A DNA stretch of 64,000 nt, taken from positions 3,534,001 through 3,598,000 of the forward strand of contig NZ_JATACI010000002.1 of assembly GCF_037892195.1 (NCBI RefSeq), read 5' to 3'. Of this stretch, positions 11,188 to 21,331 are shown one piece after another. A model generated the notes under the pieces. The model was not told the DNA's origin. It made no database searches and saw only the letters and a program-made list of their open reading frames with translations. This stretch comes from Yoonia sp. GPGPB17 (lineage in GTDB: Bacteria > Pseudomonadota > Alphaproteobacteria > Rhodobacterales > Rhodobacteraceae). Position 1 is the stretch's first letter, and each line of letters begins with the position of its first letter. The translations under genes and the position numbers were made by a program.

Positions 11188-14100
11188 ATGAACAAGCAAG
11201 CCATGACTTCGAAAATCGCCATTCTTCTCGGTGCAACAGCACTGTCGCTTCCCACGTTCGGCCTGGCGCAAGAGGATGATTGTGCCACTCTAGACGACGG
11301 CCAGCTGCGGGCCGGTTGCGCGCAGCTAAATGCTGGGGTGGTGATGACGGGACCCGTCCCGCCCAATACCGAGGACCGGGTTGCGCCGAGTGTCAACAAT
11401 TCGGGGTTCTCATTGTCTATTGACGGTGTTGCTGTGAATGCGGACCCACGGATCACCAACCAGATCCGCCGGACAGATATCGCGCTCGCGCAGGCGAATG
11501 TACAAGTGAGTTTTGACGAGCTGAACCCGATTGCAAGATTGAACGTAGAAACCGTTGGCGCCCCGCGTGCCTATCGTGCAGGGGATAGGCTGGTTCTGAA
11601 GAGCGAAATGAACTACCCGGCCCTCGTCACTCGCGGCGAGATGCGGATAATTGATCGCGGCGCGGCTGGTGGGCCACGCCTACTGGGCGTTGTCCCAATC
11701 GCGCTGAACGGTACGGCCGCTGTGACGGTGCCGGACGGTCAGGATATCGTGATCGTTCACCGCGTGATTGACAGCCGCGGTCGCTATGATGAAACCGAGC
11801 CACTTCCTATCAGTCGCCCCGATGATCGTGGTCTAACGGCGAGCATTGAAGAAGGTGTTGATTTCACCGCCGTCCGCAACATCCCGATCCGGGGTGGGGC
11901 CGTGACCGTGGCTGCGACACAGGTCTCTCCCGATGCCATCATGTCGACCCTTGGGGAACGGGTTCGCCCGGACCGCGAGGGCAAGCTGGTAATCCAGCGC
12001 ATTTTGCCTGCTGGTGCATACGGTATCGATGTGGCGATCACTGGGGCTGGCACACGCGCCGTGGAGCTGACCCGTGATATCGATATACCACGCGCGGATT
12101 GGTTCTTGTTTGGCCTGGCCGATGTGACAATCGGTCGTTTCGAAGATGGGCAGTCGGGTGAAACTGAAATACGAAAAACGGGCCGTCTGCGCTACTACGT
12201 TGATGGTCAAACCGATGGCGGCGTTCAGATCACCTCATCGCTGGACACCGGCGAAGATGAGTTGGATCAGCTTTTCCGGCGCCTTGATGAGAAAGACCCG
12301 CGCTCAGTTCTAGGGAGGCTTGACACCGAAGACACCTTTCCGACCTTCGGTGATGACAGCAGCAGCACCGATAACACACCGACATCCGGCAAGATTTACC
12401 TGCGTGTCGAACGTGACGACGATTTCTTTGTCTGGGGGGATTATCGGGCAGCGCTGACGGGATCCACCTATCTGCGCAACGAACGCACGCTCTATGGGGC
12501 GCAGGCTGAATACAACGCACCTGCCAGCACAGAAGAGGGCGAGCCGCGTGCTTCGATCTCGCTCTATGCGGCACAACCCGACCAACTCGTAGGCCGCGAG
12601 GTCTTCCGTGGCACGGGCGGGTCCGTCTACTTTCTGCGGCGTCAGGATATCACGGTTGGGACAGAAACACTGACGGTCGAGTTGCGCGACAGCGATACCG
12701 GTCGCGTCGTTGAACGACAGAGCTTAGTGGCCGGACGCGACTATACGATCAACTATGTGCAAGGATACATCACGCTCACAACGCCGCTGAGCAGCGGTGG
12801 CAACACCAACCTCATCCAGACAAACCCCGGCGGCGATTTGAACGCCAATCTCATCGCGCAATATGAATATACACCAACGGCTTTGGATGTGGACGGCTAT
12901 GCGTATGGCGGTCGTGTTGAAGGCTGGGTCACTGATGATGTTCGGGTCGGTATCACAGGGCAGAGCGACACCACCGGTACCACGGATCAAACCGCCGTAG
13001 GGGTCGATCTACGCTATCATTTCGGCGACAATAGCTTTGTACAACTGGATTACGCCGAAACGGATGGCCCAGGCTTTGATGTGTCATTCTCGACCGATGG
13101 TGGCCTGTTCATTGATGAACAGGCAGCAACCGCGGGTACGGGGCGCGCCGCGCGCATCAAAGGTCAGGCCGACCTTGCCGATCTCGACTTTGGCCGCACA
13201 GGCGTCATCTCTGGTTACTACGAGGATCGCACCGCCGGTTTCAACACACTGGATTACGCTGTCACAGAGGATGAAATCCTCTACGGTGCGCGTGTCGTTG
13301 TGGAAGCGGATGAGCGGCTGGGCTGGACGATCTATGGTGACCGAAGAGACTCCGATGATGGCACCCAAAAGACGGAAATCGGGGCCGAGGTAAACGGGCG
13401 CCTCAGCGAAAGCGTCAGTCTAGCATTTGCGGCTGAAACGCTTGATCAGACGACACCTGAGGCAAGCGGACAACGCATCACTGTCGGAGCAGAGCTTGAC
13501 TATGCCGCCTCTGATACCCTGTCATATCAATTATTTGGGCAAAGCACCGTCGATAATTCCGGCCTTGGTGAATATAATCGCATTGGTATTGGGGCAGAGC
13601 GCAAGTTCACCAATGGATGGGCCATAACGGCAGAGCTGTCAGAGGGCACGGGTGGTATCGGCGGGCGCATCCTGGCCGAGCGCAGTCGCGACAATAATGC
13701 TTAAGCGCCTACTTTGGCTACGAGCTCGACCCAGGCAGGGCGATTGATGCTGGCATCTCACCAAACGACAACGGCGGGAAATATATCCTCGGCGGGCGCA
13801 CGCAGATCAGTGACCGCACAGCGATGTTCGGCGAGAACACCTACGACATCTTCGACACGGCCAATAAACTGACCAGCACGTATGGCGTCGAATATATCGC
13901 CTCAGACTTTCTGACCTACGATACGGCAATTGAATTTGCGCAGGTCGAAGATAGTGACAATGGGGATTTTGACCGGATCGCAGTATCTTTTGGTCTGAGA
14001 TACGAAGACAGAAGCCTCACAGCGCGTGGACGCGTGGAGTATCGGGTTGAAACTGCAGACGAGGCAGCGTCCCGCCCTGACGCGGATACCGTTCTGCTGT

Positions 14101-14711
14101 CTGCCGACGCGCGGTATCTGATAAGCGACGAACAACGCCTGTTATTCAGCCTTGATGCCGCGGACACGGAAACCAATGAAGACTCTCTTTTGAACGGATC
14201 GCTTGTCGATGTCAGCCTTGGCTATGCCTATCGCCCGATCTTGAACGAACGTCTCAACCTTTTGACCCGCTACCGCTACCTTTACGATATGTATGGACAG
14301 GATATCGATGGCACGGTCGAAACCGGGCCCGTGCAGGAAAGCCACGTCTTCAGCGTCGAGGGCAGTTATGACTTGACTCGCAACTGGACGCTCGGCGCCA
14401 AAATCGGTGGCCGGTACAGTGACAGCGCCGAGGACGGTACGATGGATTTGGAAAGCAATGACGCGATCCTAGGCGTTTTGAACGTGCGGTATGACGTGAC
14501 GCAGAACTGGGATATCCTGGCCGAGATGCGGCGGTTTGAGGCCATTGATGCCGGACTTAGCGAAACGGGTTTTCTAGGTGTCATCAGTCGCGATCTCGGC
14601 AAGCACTTCAAGGTAGGCGTTGGTTATAATTTCGGGTCTTTCTCAGATGACCTGACCGATCTGACTTTCGACGATAAGGGCGCATTCCTCAACATCACCG
14701 CAACCTATTGA
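11188..14711 (+). CDS. Outer-membrane beta-barrel protein, partner of the DUF11 giant (frame break near 13700)
   Basis: Predicted outer-membrane protein with a Sec signal peptide (cleavage after about FGLA). A periplasmic or extracellular N-terminal half carries motifs such as YLRVERDDDFFVWGDYR and RDYTINYVQGYITL. The C-terminal half of alternating polar and aromatic strands ends in INITATY, as expected for a barrel with a terminal aromatic. A frame break near 13700 splits the coding sequence: the first part stops at 13704 and the continuation (AYFGYELDPGRAID and on) reads in another frame to 14711. A strong site (GAGGAGGG) precedes the ATG at 11188. Proteins of this type often accompany SdrD/DUF11 giants. 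A role in anchoring or displaying the giant is inference. Confidence 0.75.
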
Positions 14712-15494
14712 ATTTGCATCATGACTATTTCATTCAATCGAATAAGTAACCTGGTCGTTGGTAAATCCACGTCAACGACAACAAAAAGATTGCCGCTCCG
14801 CATCAGATGCTAACATGAGGAGACAGGCCGGATTAGGGATGCACATCTTCGGCGATGGCGGATGAATATATGTTACATCATTTCTCAATCGTTGCCTTCG
14901 AATGGCCAAAACGCCTTTTGAACGGACCGTTTGTGAACTGGTCTTGAAGACTGTTGCGCGTGGACTGTCCTGATTTTGGTCAGCCCGACTTCGGTGAATG
15001 GCGGGTACGGCGACGTCCGCCGCTTGCAGCATGCATGATACTGCACACGCACGTAAATGCCGCGTTGGCAATAGCCGCGTCTGCACAAGTCTGCTTTGTC
15101 CCGCAGACCGTGAGTTGGCCCGACGGCAGGTTTCGCGCTTGCGGCGAATGACGGCTAATTGGGCTGCGACTGCAGCATTTAGACAAGCCGATGGATGTCG
15201 GCTTTGGGCCGTCCACGATGGTAGCAACAATCTTCGATTATATTGATGCTGCACCTGCTCCAACGGCAGCGAGGAGCCCGTTTTGACCGATGCTGCAGAG
15301 ACGACGAATGGCCGGTTACAGACGATCCGAGACGGTGCTCAATCAAGTTGAAAACTAGGTTGCCTCTTTCGCTCTGCTTCCAATGCGAGGTTTTCGGCGA
15401 AATGGTAGACCTGTGGCAAAACGGGTCACTGCGAATTGCGCGGCACTCCACGCCAGCATGACACTCAGTATCATTGCCAGGACACCGATAACTG
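14712..15494. other. Gene-poor left flank of the tni block
   Basis: No convincing gene. Two related short motifs occur at 15148-15166 and 15195-15211 (ATGACGGCT then TTGGGCTG; ATGTCGGCTTTGGGCCG). A minus-strand frame near 15355-15540 contains one hydrophobic helix-like segment followed by basic residues, which may be the remnant of a membrane-protein C-terminus. The missing N-terminus of TniA and the left transposon end should lie here, but I could not recognise terminal inverted repeats. Confidence 0.4.
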
Positions 15495-17015
15495 TTGCCT
15501 TCAACAGCGGCAGCCCTGTCCAATCCAGCCAAAGCCAATCATGCCAAAAGGATGTTTCGAGAACAGAACAGGTTGCGAAAGGCTGAAGGCCAACGCCCTT
15601 TGCGTGTTCCTGGCCGCAAGGCCGTTGAGAATGCAATCAAACGTATTGATCCGTTTGCTGCCTATGCTCGACGGTTTGGACTCGATGCTGCAAATAATTA
15701 CTTTTCCCTTGCCGATGACGGTGTGCGTGCCGAGTTTCAAATGCAACGCATCGAAATCGACGAATGGAAAATTGATGTTTCAACGCTTTTTGAAACCACA
15801 GCTGTCGTGGAGATGATGGATGACGATCTTCGTAAGAAAATTCCTAAGGGACGTCGCTGGCTGACTTTGGCTCTGGACTGCGCGACGCGGTGTGTCGTTG
15901 GCGTAAAAATAAGTGCGGAGCCGCAAGCGGGTAGCGTCGTTCAGGTGATCGAACAGCTGACGCGTGACAAGACGGATATCGCAGAAGCGTTCGGCTGTGC
16001 ATGTGCCTGGCCTATGGGAGGCAATCCGCACGAGATTGTACACGATAATGGCAATGCACTAATTGCGCCGGATGTGCGGCGAGTGACGAATGATCTAGGT
16101 GCGGAAAATACGACTACTCCAGCTGGCGTTGCAAGGTTGCGCAGTCGCGTTGAACGCATTTTCCGCACGTTTGGTACAGAGTTAATGCCGCTTCTGACCG
16201 CGCGCACTTTTGGATCGATCGCGGAGAAAGGTGGCTTTGACCCGGGGAAGCATGCCGCTCTAACCGATGATGAGCTGACCCAAATATTAGTCCTGTTTAT
16301 CGTGGACGTTTATCATAACCGAGAGCACGGTGGATTGCATGGAGAAACACCTGCAAACTGCTGGAAACGGTTGTCTGAAACCCGCACTGCGGTGCCGGTG
16401 GATCAAATAACCCGACGGGCCATTTTTGGACTGGAAATCAACTGCAAGCTTGGCAACCGAGGGGTTAGGTTTGCCTGTCTAGACTACGTCTGTGACGAAC
16501 TTCGAGAATACGTCAAACACAGCTGGGACCGTGAATTTCGCGTTCGAGTTGATCCGTTGGATATCGGTTACGTGTCAATCGAGGTTGGCGACAGATGGTA
16601 TCCCGCCAAATGTGTGAAGCGAGGTTTTGAAGGAGTGGCGTGGCAGGACTGGCAGGCCCAGCTTACAGCTTTCCGAACCAAATTTCGGAGTGAAGCACTC
16701 ATGGTGCAGAGCATAGTCGGCAACTCATTATTGAAAATCACAACGATTGATCGCAAGGCAAACATCCGCCAAAGTTTGACCGAGCACAATATCACTCAAG
16801 CGCAGATCGCGTGGGAAGAGCAGAAAACCAATCTGGGTGTTTCGGTTGAGTTCGACCCGGTCGTCGATGATCCAGATGGCTTGTTTGGCGAATTGATTGG
16901 TCCCGATAATAAGGATCCCGAAGCAGTCGAGCCATCGGGCGAAACTGGTCAAGAAGTCCAGGTGTCTTTAGATGACGGCTTGCCAGGCACTTCCTGGAGT
17001 ATCGGTGATGAATGA
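15495..17015 (+). CDS. tniA: TniA/TnsB-like DDE transposase, N-terminus apparently missing
   Basis: Transposase subunit expected to cut and join transposon ends. The integrase core shows the three acidic residues in LALDCATRC, VHDNGNAL and RVERIFRTFG. It is followed by a Mu-type C-terminal beta-barrel region (about residues 330-400). At 506 residues it is shorter than Tn5053 TniA. The reading begins just before the linker that normally precedes the catalytic domain, so the N-terminal helix-turn-helix domains are absent from this frame. The TTG at 15495 is only the first possible start after a stop; the first ATG is at 15552. A frameshift or real truncation upstream is likely. Its end overlaps tniB by 8 bases. 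Confidence 0.8.
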   Translation: MPSTAAALSNPAKANHAKRMFREQNRLRKAEGQRPLRVPGRKAVENAIKRIDPFAAYARRFGLDAANNYFSLADDGVRAEFQMQRIEIDEWKIDVSTLFETTAVVEMMDDDLRKKIPKGRRWLTLALDCATRCVVGVKISAEPQAGSVVQVIEQLTRDKTDIAEAFGCACAWPMGGNPHEIVHDNGNALIAPDVRRVTNDLGAENTTTPAGVARLRSRVERIFRTFGTELMPLLTARTFGSIAEKGGFDPGKHAALTDDELTQILVLFIVDVYHNREHGGLHGETPANCWKRLSETRTAVPVDQITRRAIFGLEINCKLGNRGVRFACLDYVCDELREYVKHSWDREFRVRVDPLDIGYVSIEVGDRWYPAKCVKRGFEGVAWQDWQAQLTAFRTKFRSEALMVQSIVGNSLLKITTIDRKANIRQSLTEHNITQAQIAWEEQKTNLGVSVEFDPVVDDPDGLFGELIGPDNKDPEAVEPSGETGQEVQVSLDDGLPGTSWSIGDE

Positions 17016-18024
17016 GATTTCCGAGGATCACCATAAATGGGTTGCCGCGCAATGTGCGCGGTTGGAAAAGATATTCGTTAAGACCCGAACCTATTCGCAA
17101 TTTAAGACGCAATTCCAAGAGCTGCTGTATAAGCGCCGCGCAGAAGCGCAGGCAGATTTGGACACAGAAACCGAGGGCATATTGCTCGCGGGAGCACCAG
17201 GTGGCGGAAAGACCTGGTTGTTGAAAAATGTTGTTAAGTCACTTCCAGACATTCGCCGAAACACCGCTGACCGTCAGCTAGACATCATATTGGTGCGCGT
17301 GCCCGGGACGACCACTGTGATGGAGATTGGTCAACGCATCTTAGAAGATGTCGGATATGGCAAACGCAAAAGCGGAAAATCGGATGAAGTCTGGGAGGTT
17401 GTGGCGAAACAACTTCGCAAACGGGAGATCAAATTTGTTTGCTTGGATGAATGCCAGGATCTGATTTTCAATCAAAATGGTCGAGAAATCCGCCTTGCAT
17501 TGAGTGCGATGAAGTCCTTGATGAACAACCTGACATGGCCGGTTAATGTGGTCATGACAGGGACACACGAACTGGTTGAGCTCGTCAATTTGGACAATCA
17601 ACTGGTACGTCGCGTTGAGCCAATTGAAATTCCGAAAGTTTCATTCGCCACAGAAGGTGGTGGTGTTCCCATGGTGCTTGAGCATCTCGCGGGCGTTGTC
17701 TCTCTGGGCTCATCTGAGGAGGTTCAGACCTCAGATTTTGTGATGCGGCTTTTCCATGCTGCCGCGTATGAACAAGGGCTGGTCTTTGAGTTCGTGAAGA
17801 AGGCCATTCGTGTTTGTCTCTACCGACGTGACACGCACTTAACAGTTGCGCATTTCGCGGCCTATTACGGGAAGCGCAACGGAGCACCAGATGGTTTAAA
17901 CCCGTTCCTCGCACCCAAGTTTGACGATTTGGACGTCCAGCGCTTGTTGCCCGCGCTCGGCCCTGATGCGCATGGCACGACCATTCAACGCGCGGTCTCA
18001 CGCTGGAAGAAGGTGGGCAAATGA
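17008..18024 (+). CDS. tniB: TniB-like AAA+ ATPase (transposition regulator)
   Basis: TnsC/TniB-family ATPase that would bind target DNA and activate TniA. The Walker A motif is GAPGGGKTW (about residues 55-63) and Walker B is FVCLDECQDL. A sensor-like segment VVMTGTHELV follows. The ATG at 17008 overlaps the end of tniA and fits the family N-terminus (MNEISEDHHKWV). The length of 338 residues is normal for the family, and the frame is intact. The stop overlaps the tniQ start in an ATGA arrangement, so the three genes form one translational unit. Confidence 0.85.
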   Translation: MNEISEDHHKWVAAQCARLEKIFVKTRTYSQFKTQFQELLYKRRAEAQADLDTETEGILLAGAPGGGKTWLLKNVVKSLPDIRRNTADRQLDIILVRVPGTTTVMEIGQRILEDVGYGKRKSGKSDEVWEVVAKQLRKREIKFVCLDECQDLIFNQNGREIRLALSAMKSLMNNLTWPVNVVMTGTHELVELVNLDNQLVRRVEPIEIPKVSFATEGGGVPMVLEHLAGVVSLGSSEEVQTSDFVMRLFHAAAYEQGLVFEFVKKAIRVCLYRRDTHLTVAHFAAYYGKRNGAPDGLNPFLAPKFDDLDVQRLLPALGPDAHGTTIQRAVSRWKKVGK

Positions 18025-19834
18025 GAGGGCCATTACCAATTCGCACCACGCTGGCACGCCTTGAGACAGCCGGCATCCTATGTGTCCCGCCTCGCATGTG
18101 AAAATGGCCTGCCTGGAGCGCACGAATTTTGCGTCGATCAAGACCTCGACATGCAAGGTATTGCTGACGGTAACCCTTGGATGCTTCAGAAACTCGGCCA
18201 CCTCGGAGGGCTGACATCCGATGAGATATTTCGCTGGTCAATCAAAAAACTGAAGAACACGCAGTATCGTATCGCTAACCAGCTCATCGAGAGGCGTTGG
18301 ATCGTACGGGCTTCTCTGCGTCTTTGTCCTTGCTGCGTGGCGCAGACACAGCATCCATTCGACGAGGGGATCGTCGGTCAAGCGACTTGGCACATTCCGT
18401 TCATGCGCCAATGTCCGCAGCACGGGGTACTTCTCAGGAGCTTTGAGCGCGTTGGGTATGCAGGCTCAGTTCACGATTTTACAAAGAGGTGCCTCGAGCA
18501 GAGATGGGACATTATGCGCGCCGCTGAGGATGCAACCGTCTGTGCGCCATCTGGGCTTTCAAGTTATATTGAGGCACGAGCAATGGGAGCTCCTTTGACC
18601 CGTTGGATCGATACGCTTGAATGCAATGCAGCCGCATACTTCTGTGAACTTCTTGGATTGCTGGTGGATCGGGAGCCGATGCAGGTATCAGCGCCTTGTC
18701 AAATGACGAACGGACGCAGGTTGGTGATATTGGATACCGAATAACCTCTGGCGGCACCAAGGACGTCGTAGAAGCTCTTAGAGGGTTGCCTCGTCCCAGG
18801 GTGAAATCGAAGCTCAAGCACATTTGGGCAGCCTGTATCAGTGGCTCAGCCGTTCAGCCCTGGATGTGCAATACGCCCCCCTCAAAGACCTAATCCGTGA
18901 CTACATCGTTGAGACTTTTCCTGTTGGCCCCGGGGAAGCCGTCTTTGGGCAAATAGTCGAACAACGCCGCGTCCATAATCTATCGACGTTTGCGCGGGAT
19001 TGCCGCGCATCCACGAAGCTTTCTCGACAAGCTCTTGTTGCGGCCGGGTTCTTGAGGTCATCAACTGCAACGAGTGACAATCCCATCAGTCAGGTCTTTT
19101 GTGCGCAAGCATCACAGCCGGTGCTTGATAAGTTGAACGGCGGCATCACGCGTCGGATGGCCATCAAACAGCTGAACATTCCGCGTGCGCAATTTGATGC
19201 GCTTCTTTCAGGACGTATTTTGCAGCCGATGCCAGGGCTCGGCGAAATCACACCATACTATGCCAGATCAGATGTCATATTGCTCTTGGAAAAGCTGACC
19301 CAAGAACGATGCATCGGTGATCTACCAACTGACCTCGTCGACATTCAGACCGCTTGCCGCAAACTGGTATGCGGTGCGGCAGAGATCGTGGAGCTGATCG
19401 TACGTAACCAATTAGATGTTATCGGACAGGACAAGAGGGCCGAAGGTTACTTGGCAGTACGGTTGAGTGTTTCGGAACTCGCTGGCAAGCTGGCTGGCGT
19501 CGGTGTGGAGGGCTATACAAAGGCGAAGCTCAAACAGTTGTTGAGCATCAACGATCCGGCCGTGAAGTATCTGATCGAAGCCGGGTACTTAAGCGCCACG
19601 GCTTCACGCAATCCAGTGACACGCAAAGCGGCGGCCGTTGTTTTACCAAAAGACTACGCATTGTTCCTGAACCAATTTATCCCCGCAAAGCGTCTTGCTG
19701 AAATGCATGGCACCACGCCCAGATCAGTCATGGCCAGGATGAGAAAGCTCGGGATCGCACCGCTCGAGATGCCTGATGGGTGCGTGGGCACGATCTATGA
19801 AATCAGGAAGCTCCTGCCAGAAATGTTGGCCTAG
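18021..19834 (+). CDS. tniQ: TniQ-family protein, three frame breaks
   Basis: Target-selection partner of TniA/TniB. The N-terminal TniQ domain shows ASYVSRLACENGL and a zinc-finger-like pair, LCPCC and QCPQHG. The C-terminal part contains YAPLKDLIRDYIVETFPVGPG, typical of longer TniQ proteins, then regions that look like winged-helix DNA-binding segments. The gene starts with the ATG that overlaps the tniB stop. Frame changes are needed near 18066, near 18690 and near 18795 to keep conserved sequence in register. The last uninterrupted stretch runs 18824-19834. Either the gene is decayed or these are sequence errors; three breaks in one accessory gene leave this open. Confidence 0.7.
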
Positions 19835-19843
19835 CAGTCAGGA

Positions 19844-20413
19844 TCATTCCAACTCCTTTGCGTTGTGCTCGACGTCTGCCCAGTGCTTGTTGACGGGCAG
19901 AGATCGGGCACGGCGGGCGACGTCTTCAAACCGCACTGGCATGAAATCCCAGACATCGACTCCGACATTCACGCTGTTGCTTGAGCCTTTCCAATTGTTA
20001 TGGACGTGACCGAAGAGTTGAAGCGCTTCTCTGCGGGCGTGGTTCCATGTGATCATTGGGTAGTGACAGAGCGTCTGCGCCTGGTTCTTTGGCCCATCCC
20101 GGACCTCGGCGAGGTGTGAGATGCTATCCCAAGGCAAGGCCAGCGTCGGCTTCAGATCATGGTTGCCGACGATCAGGTGCTTACGGGCACCCGGCAACTG
20201 GCCGAAAATCTCGACCAAATACGATGACGCTTTGGCTTTGGCACCAAAAGCAAAGTCACCGACAATCCAGAGATCATCGTCAGGGTTTATCTTTGCCCAC
20301 AGATTTTCGATCATAATGGCATCCATCTGACCTGCGCTGCGAAAGGGTCGATTGCAAAAGCCAATGACATTCTCATGCCCGAAATGGGTGTCGGCAGTAT
20401 ACCAGTTGGTCAT
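19844..20413 (-). CDS. Metallophosphoesterase family protein
   Basis: Calcineurin-like phosphoesterase of 189 residues with all the metal-binding signatures: DTHFGH (about residues 8-13), GDFAFG, GNHD, CHYPM and GHVH. No signal peptide, so probably cytoplasmic. It would hydrolyse a phosphoester, but the substrate cannot be told from sequence. It is convergent with tniQ, with 9 bases between the two stops. It may be cargo of the transposon or the first flanking gene. Intact frame. Confidence 0.85.
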   Translation of the reverse strand: MTNWYTADTHFGHENVIGFCNRPFRSAGQMDAIMIENLWAKINPDDDLWIVGDFAFGAKAKASSYLVEIFGQLPGARKHLIVGNHDLKPTLALPWDSISHLAEVRDGPKNQAQTLCHYPMITWNHARREALQLFGHVHNNWKGSSNSVNVGVDVWDFMPVRFEDVARRARSLPVNKHWADVEHNAKELE

Positions 20414-20755
20414 GTATGTTCTCCGTCGCGCGTTGGTGGCGTGGACAGCTACGGACGGATGCGAAGATGATGATCATCATAGGCGAACAGCGCGAAGCCG
20501 CCCGCTATAAATTGGGGCGCTAAGTGGGGGTTTTATGTTTGCGCGTTTTCATCATTCGGATCTCTTAGCGGGTTTTGGTGTGTTTGGCTATCCATGATTG
20601 GACGTTCGCACTCGAGGTGAGGCTTTAGCAGGGCAATGCTGCACATCCGCAGAAGTGAACGCTTGTTGTGCTTATTGACTATTTATTACGATGACAGCAG
20701 ATGGCCGCCGGTCTTAATTTATGGGTTTGCCTAAAAATGGCCAAGGGAGTTTAAG
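20414..20755. other. Intergenic, no gene seen
   Basis: About 340 bases between the divergent metallophosphoesterase and antitoxin genes. No open frame with a recognisable product. It should hold both promoters and may include the right end of the tni element. I found no clear inverted-repeat partner for sequence at 14.7-15.5 kb. Confidence 0.35.
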
Positions 20756-21001
20756 GTGCAAAAGATAGACGCAAGCATCGCGGTGAGCGTATCGGAACTC
20801 AAGAAAAGCCCCACTGCGATCATAGATGACGCTAAGGGTAACGCCGTCGCAATATTGAACCGCAATCGGGTGATGGCCTACTTCGTGCCAGCAGCGACTT
20901 TTGAGGCGATGCTGGATCGGTTGGACGACCTTGATCTTGTTGAAGTTTCTCAAGCACGCGCAAATGAGCAGCCTGCAAGTATTAACATTGAAGAGCTATG
21001 A
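20756..21001 (+). CDS. Phd/YefM-type antitoxin without a toxin
   Basis: An 81-residue protein of the Phd/YefM (StbD-like) fold. Its N-terminus (ASIAVSVSELKKSPTAIIDDA) is the family DNA-binding segment, followed by VAILNRNRVMAYFVP, and the acidic C-terminus would cover a toxin. It starts with GTG behind AGGGAG. A RelE/StbE-type toxin normally overlaps or follows. Here only about ten codons follow in the overlapping frame, and nothing toxin-like is visible by 21330. It is therefore an orphan antitoxin or the remains of a toxin-antitoxin pair. Confidence 0.75.
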   Translation: MQKIDASIAVSVSELKKSPTAIIDDAKGNAVAILNRNRVMAYFVPAATFEAMLDRLDDLDLVEVSQARANEQPASINIEEL

Positions 21002-21331
21002 AGCCAAATCATACCGTTCTGCTGGCATGAAGGTCCGTGACCGCTGTACTCAACTCTAGGGCGGTTAACATAACACCCGTTCAGCGACGTTCACGGTTCG
21101 TTACGACACATGGTTTCTGCCAGGGGTTGTCCGCGCGTACCCGCAAAATGATGAGCACGCGCAGACGGGTTGGAACAGAATTGGCCGGGCATGTGGCCCG
21201 ACGTGATGGGCTCCGACGGGTCCGCCGCCATCCCCATCACCGCACTTGATCCGCCCCGGAGTGCGGCGTCTCCTGCGGTCCCCGCGCTTCATGGGTCCGG
21301 GTCCCCTAATCGACATGGCCCAATAAGGCCG
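21002..21331. other. Intergenic, GC-rich, no gene seen
   Basis: About 330 bases between the antitoxin and the end of the ParB/recombinase operon. The stretch is markedly GC-rich around 21170-21330. No conserved protein is seen in any frame. It is a candidate place for an element boundary or for a terminator of the minus-strand operon. Confidence 0.35.

Larger units (their letters stand above)
15495..19834 (+). mobile_element. Tn5053/Tn7-like tniA-tniB-tniQ transposition block
   Basis: Three consecutive overlapping genes encode a Mu/Tn5053-type DDE transposase, an AAA+ target-selection ATPase and a TniQ protein. This is the core of a Tn5053/Tn402-like transposon. The extents given are the genes only. 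The ends, target-site duplication and cargo are not resolved. The transposase lacks the usual N-terminal DNA-binding part and tniQ has three frame breaks, so the block may be inactive if those breaks are real. Confidence 0.75.

Noticed and set aside
15179..15538. Possible gene on the minus strand left of tniA
   Set aside because: The frame runs into the transposase coding region and only one hydrophobic segment looks protein-like, so at most a remnant.
15495..19834. CRISPR-associated transposon
   Set aside because: TniB and TniQ homologues occur in such systems, but no Cas gene and no repeat-spacer array was seen anywhere in the window.
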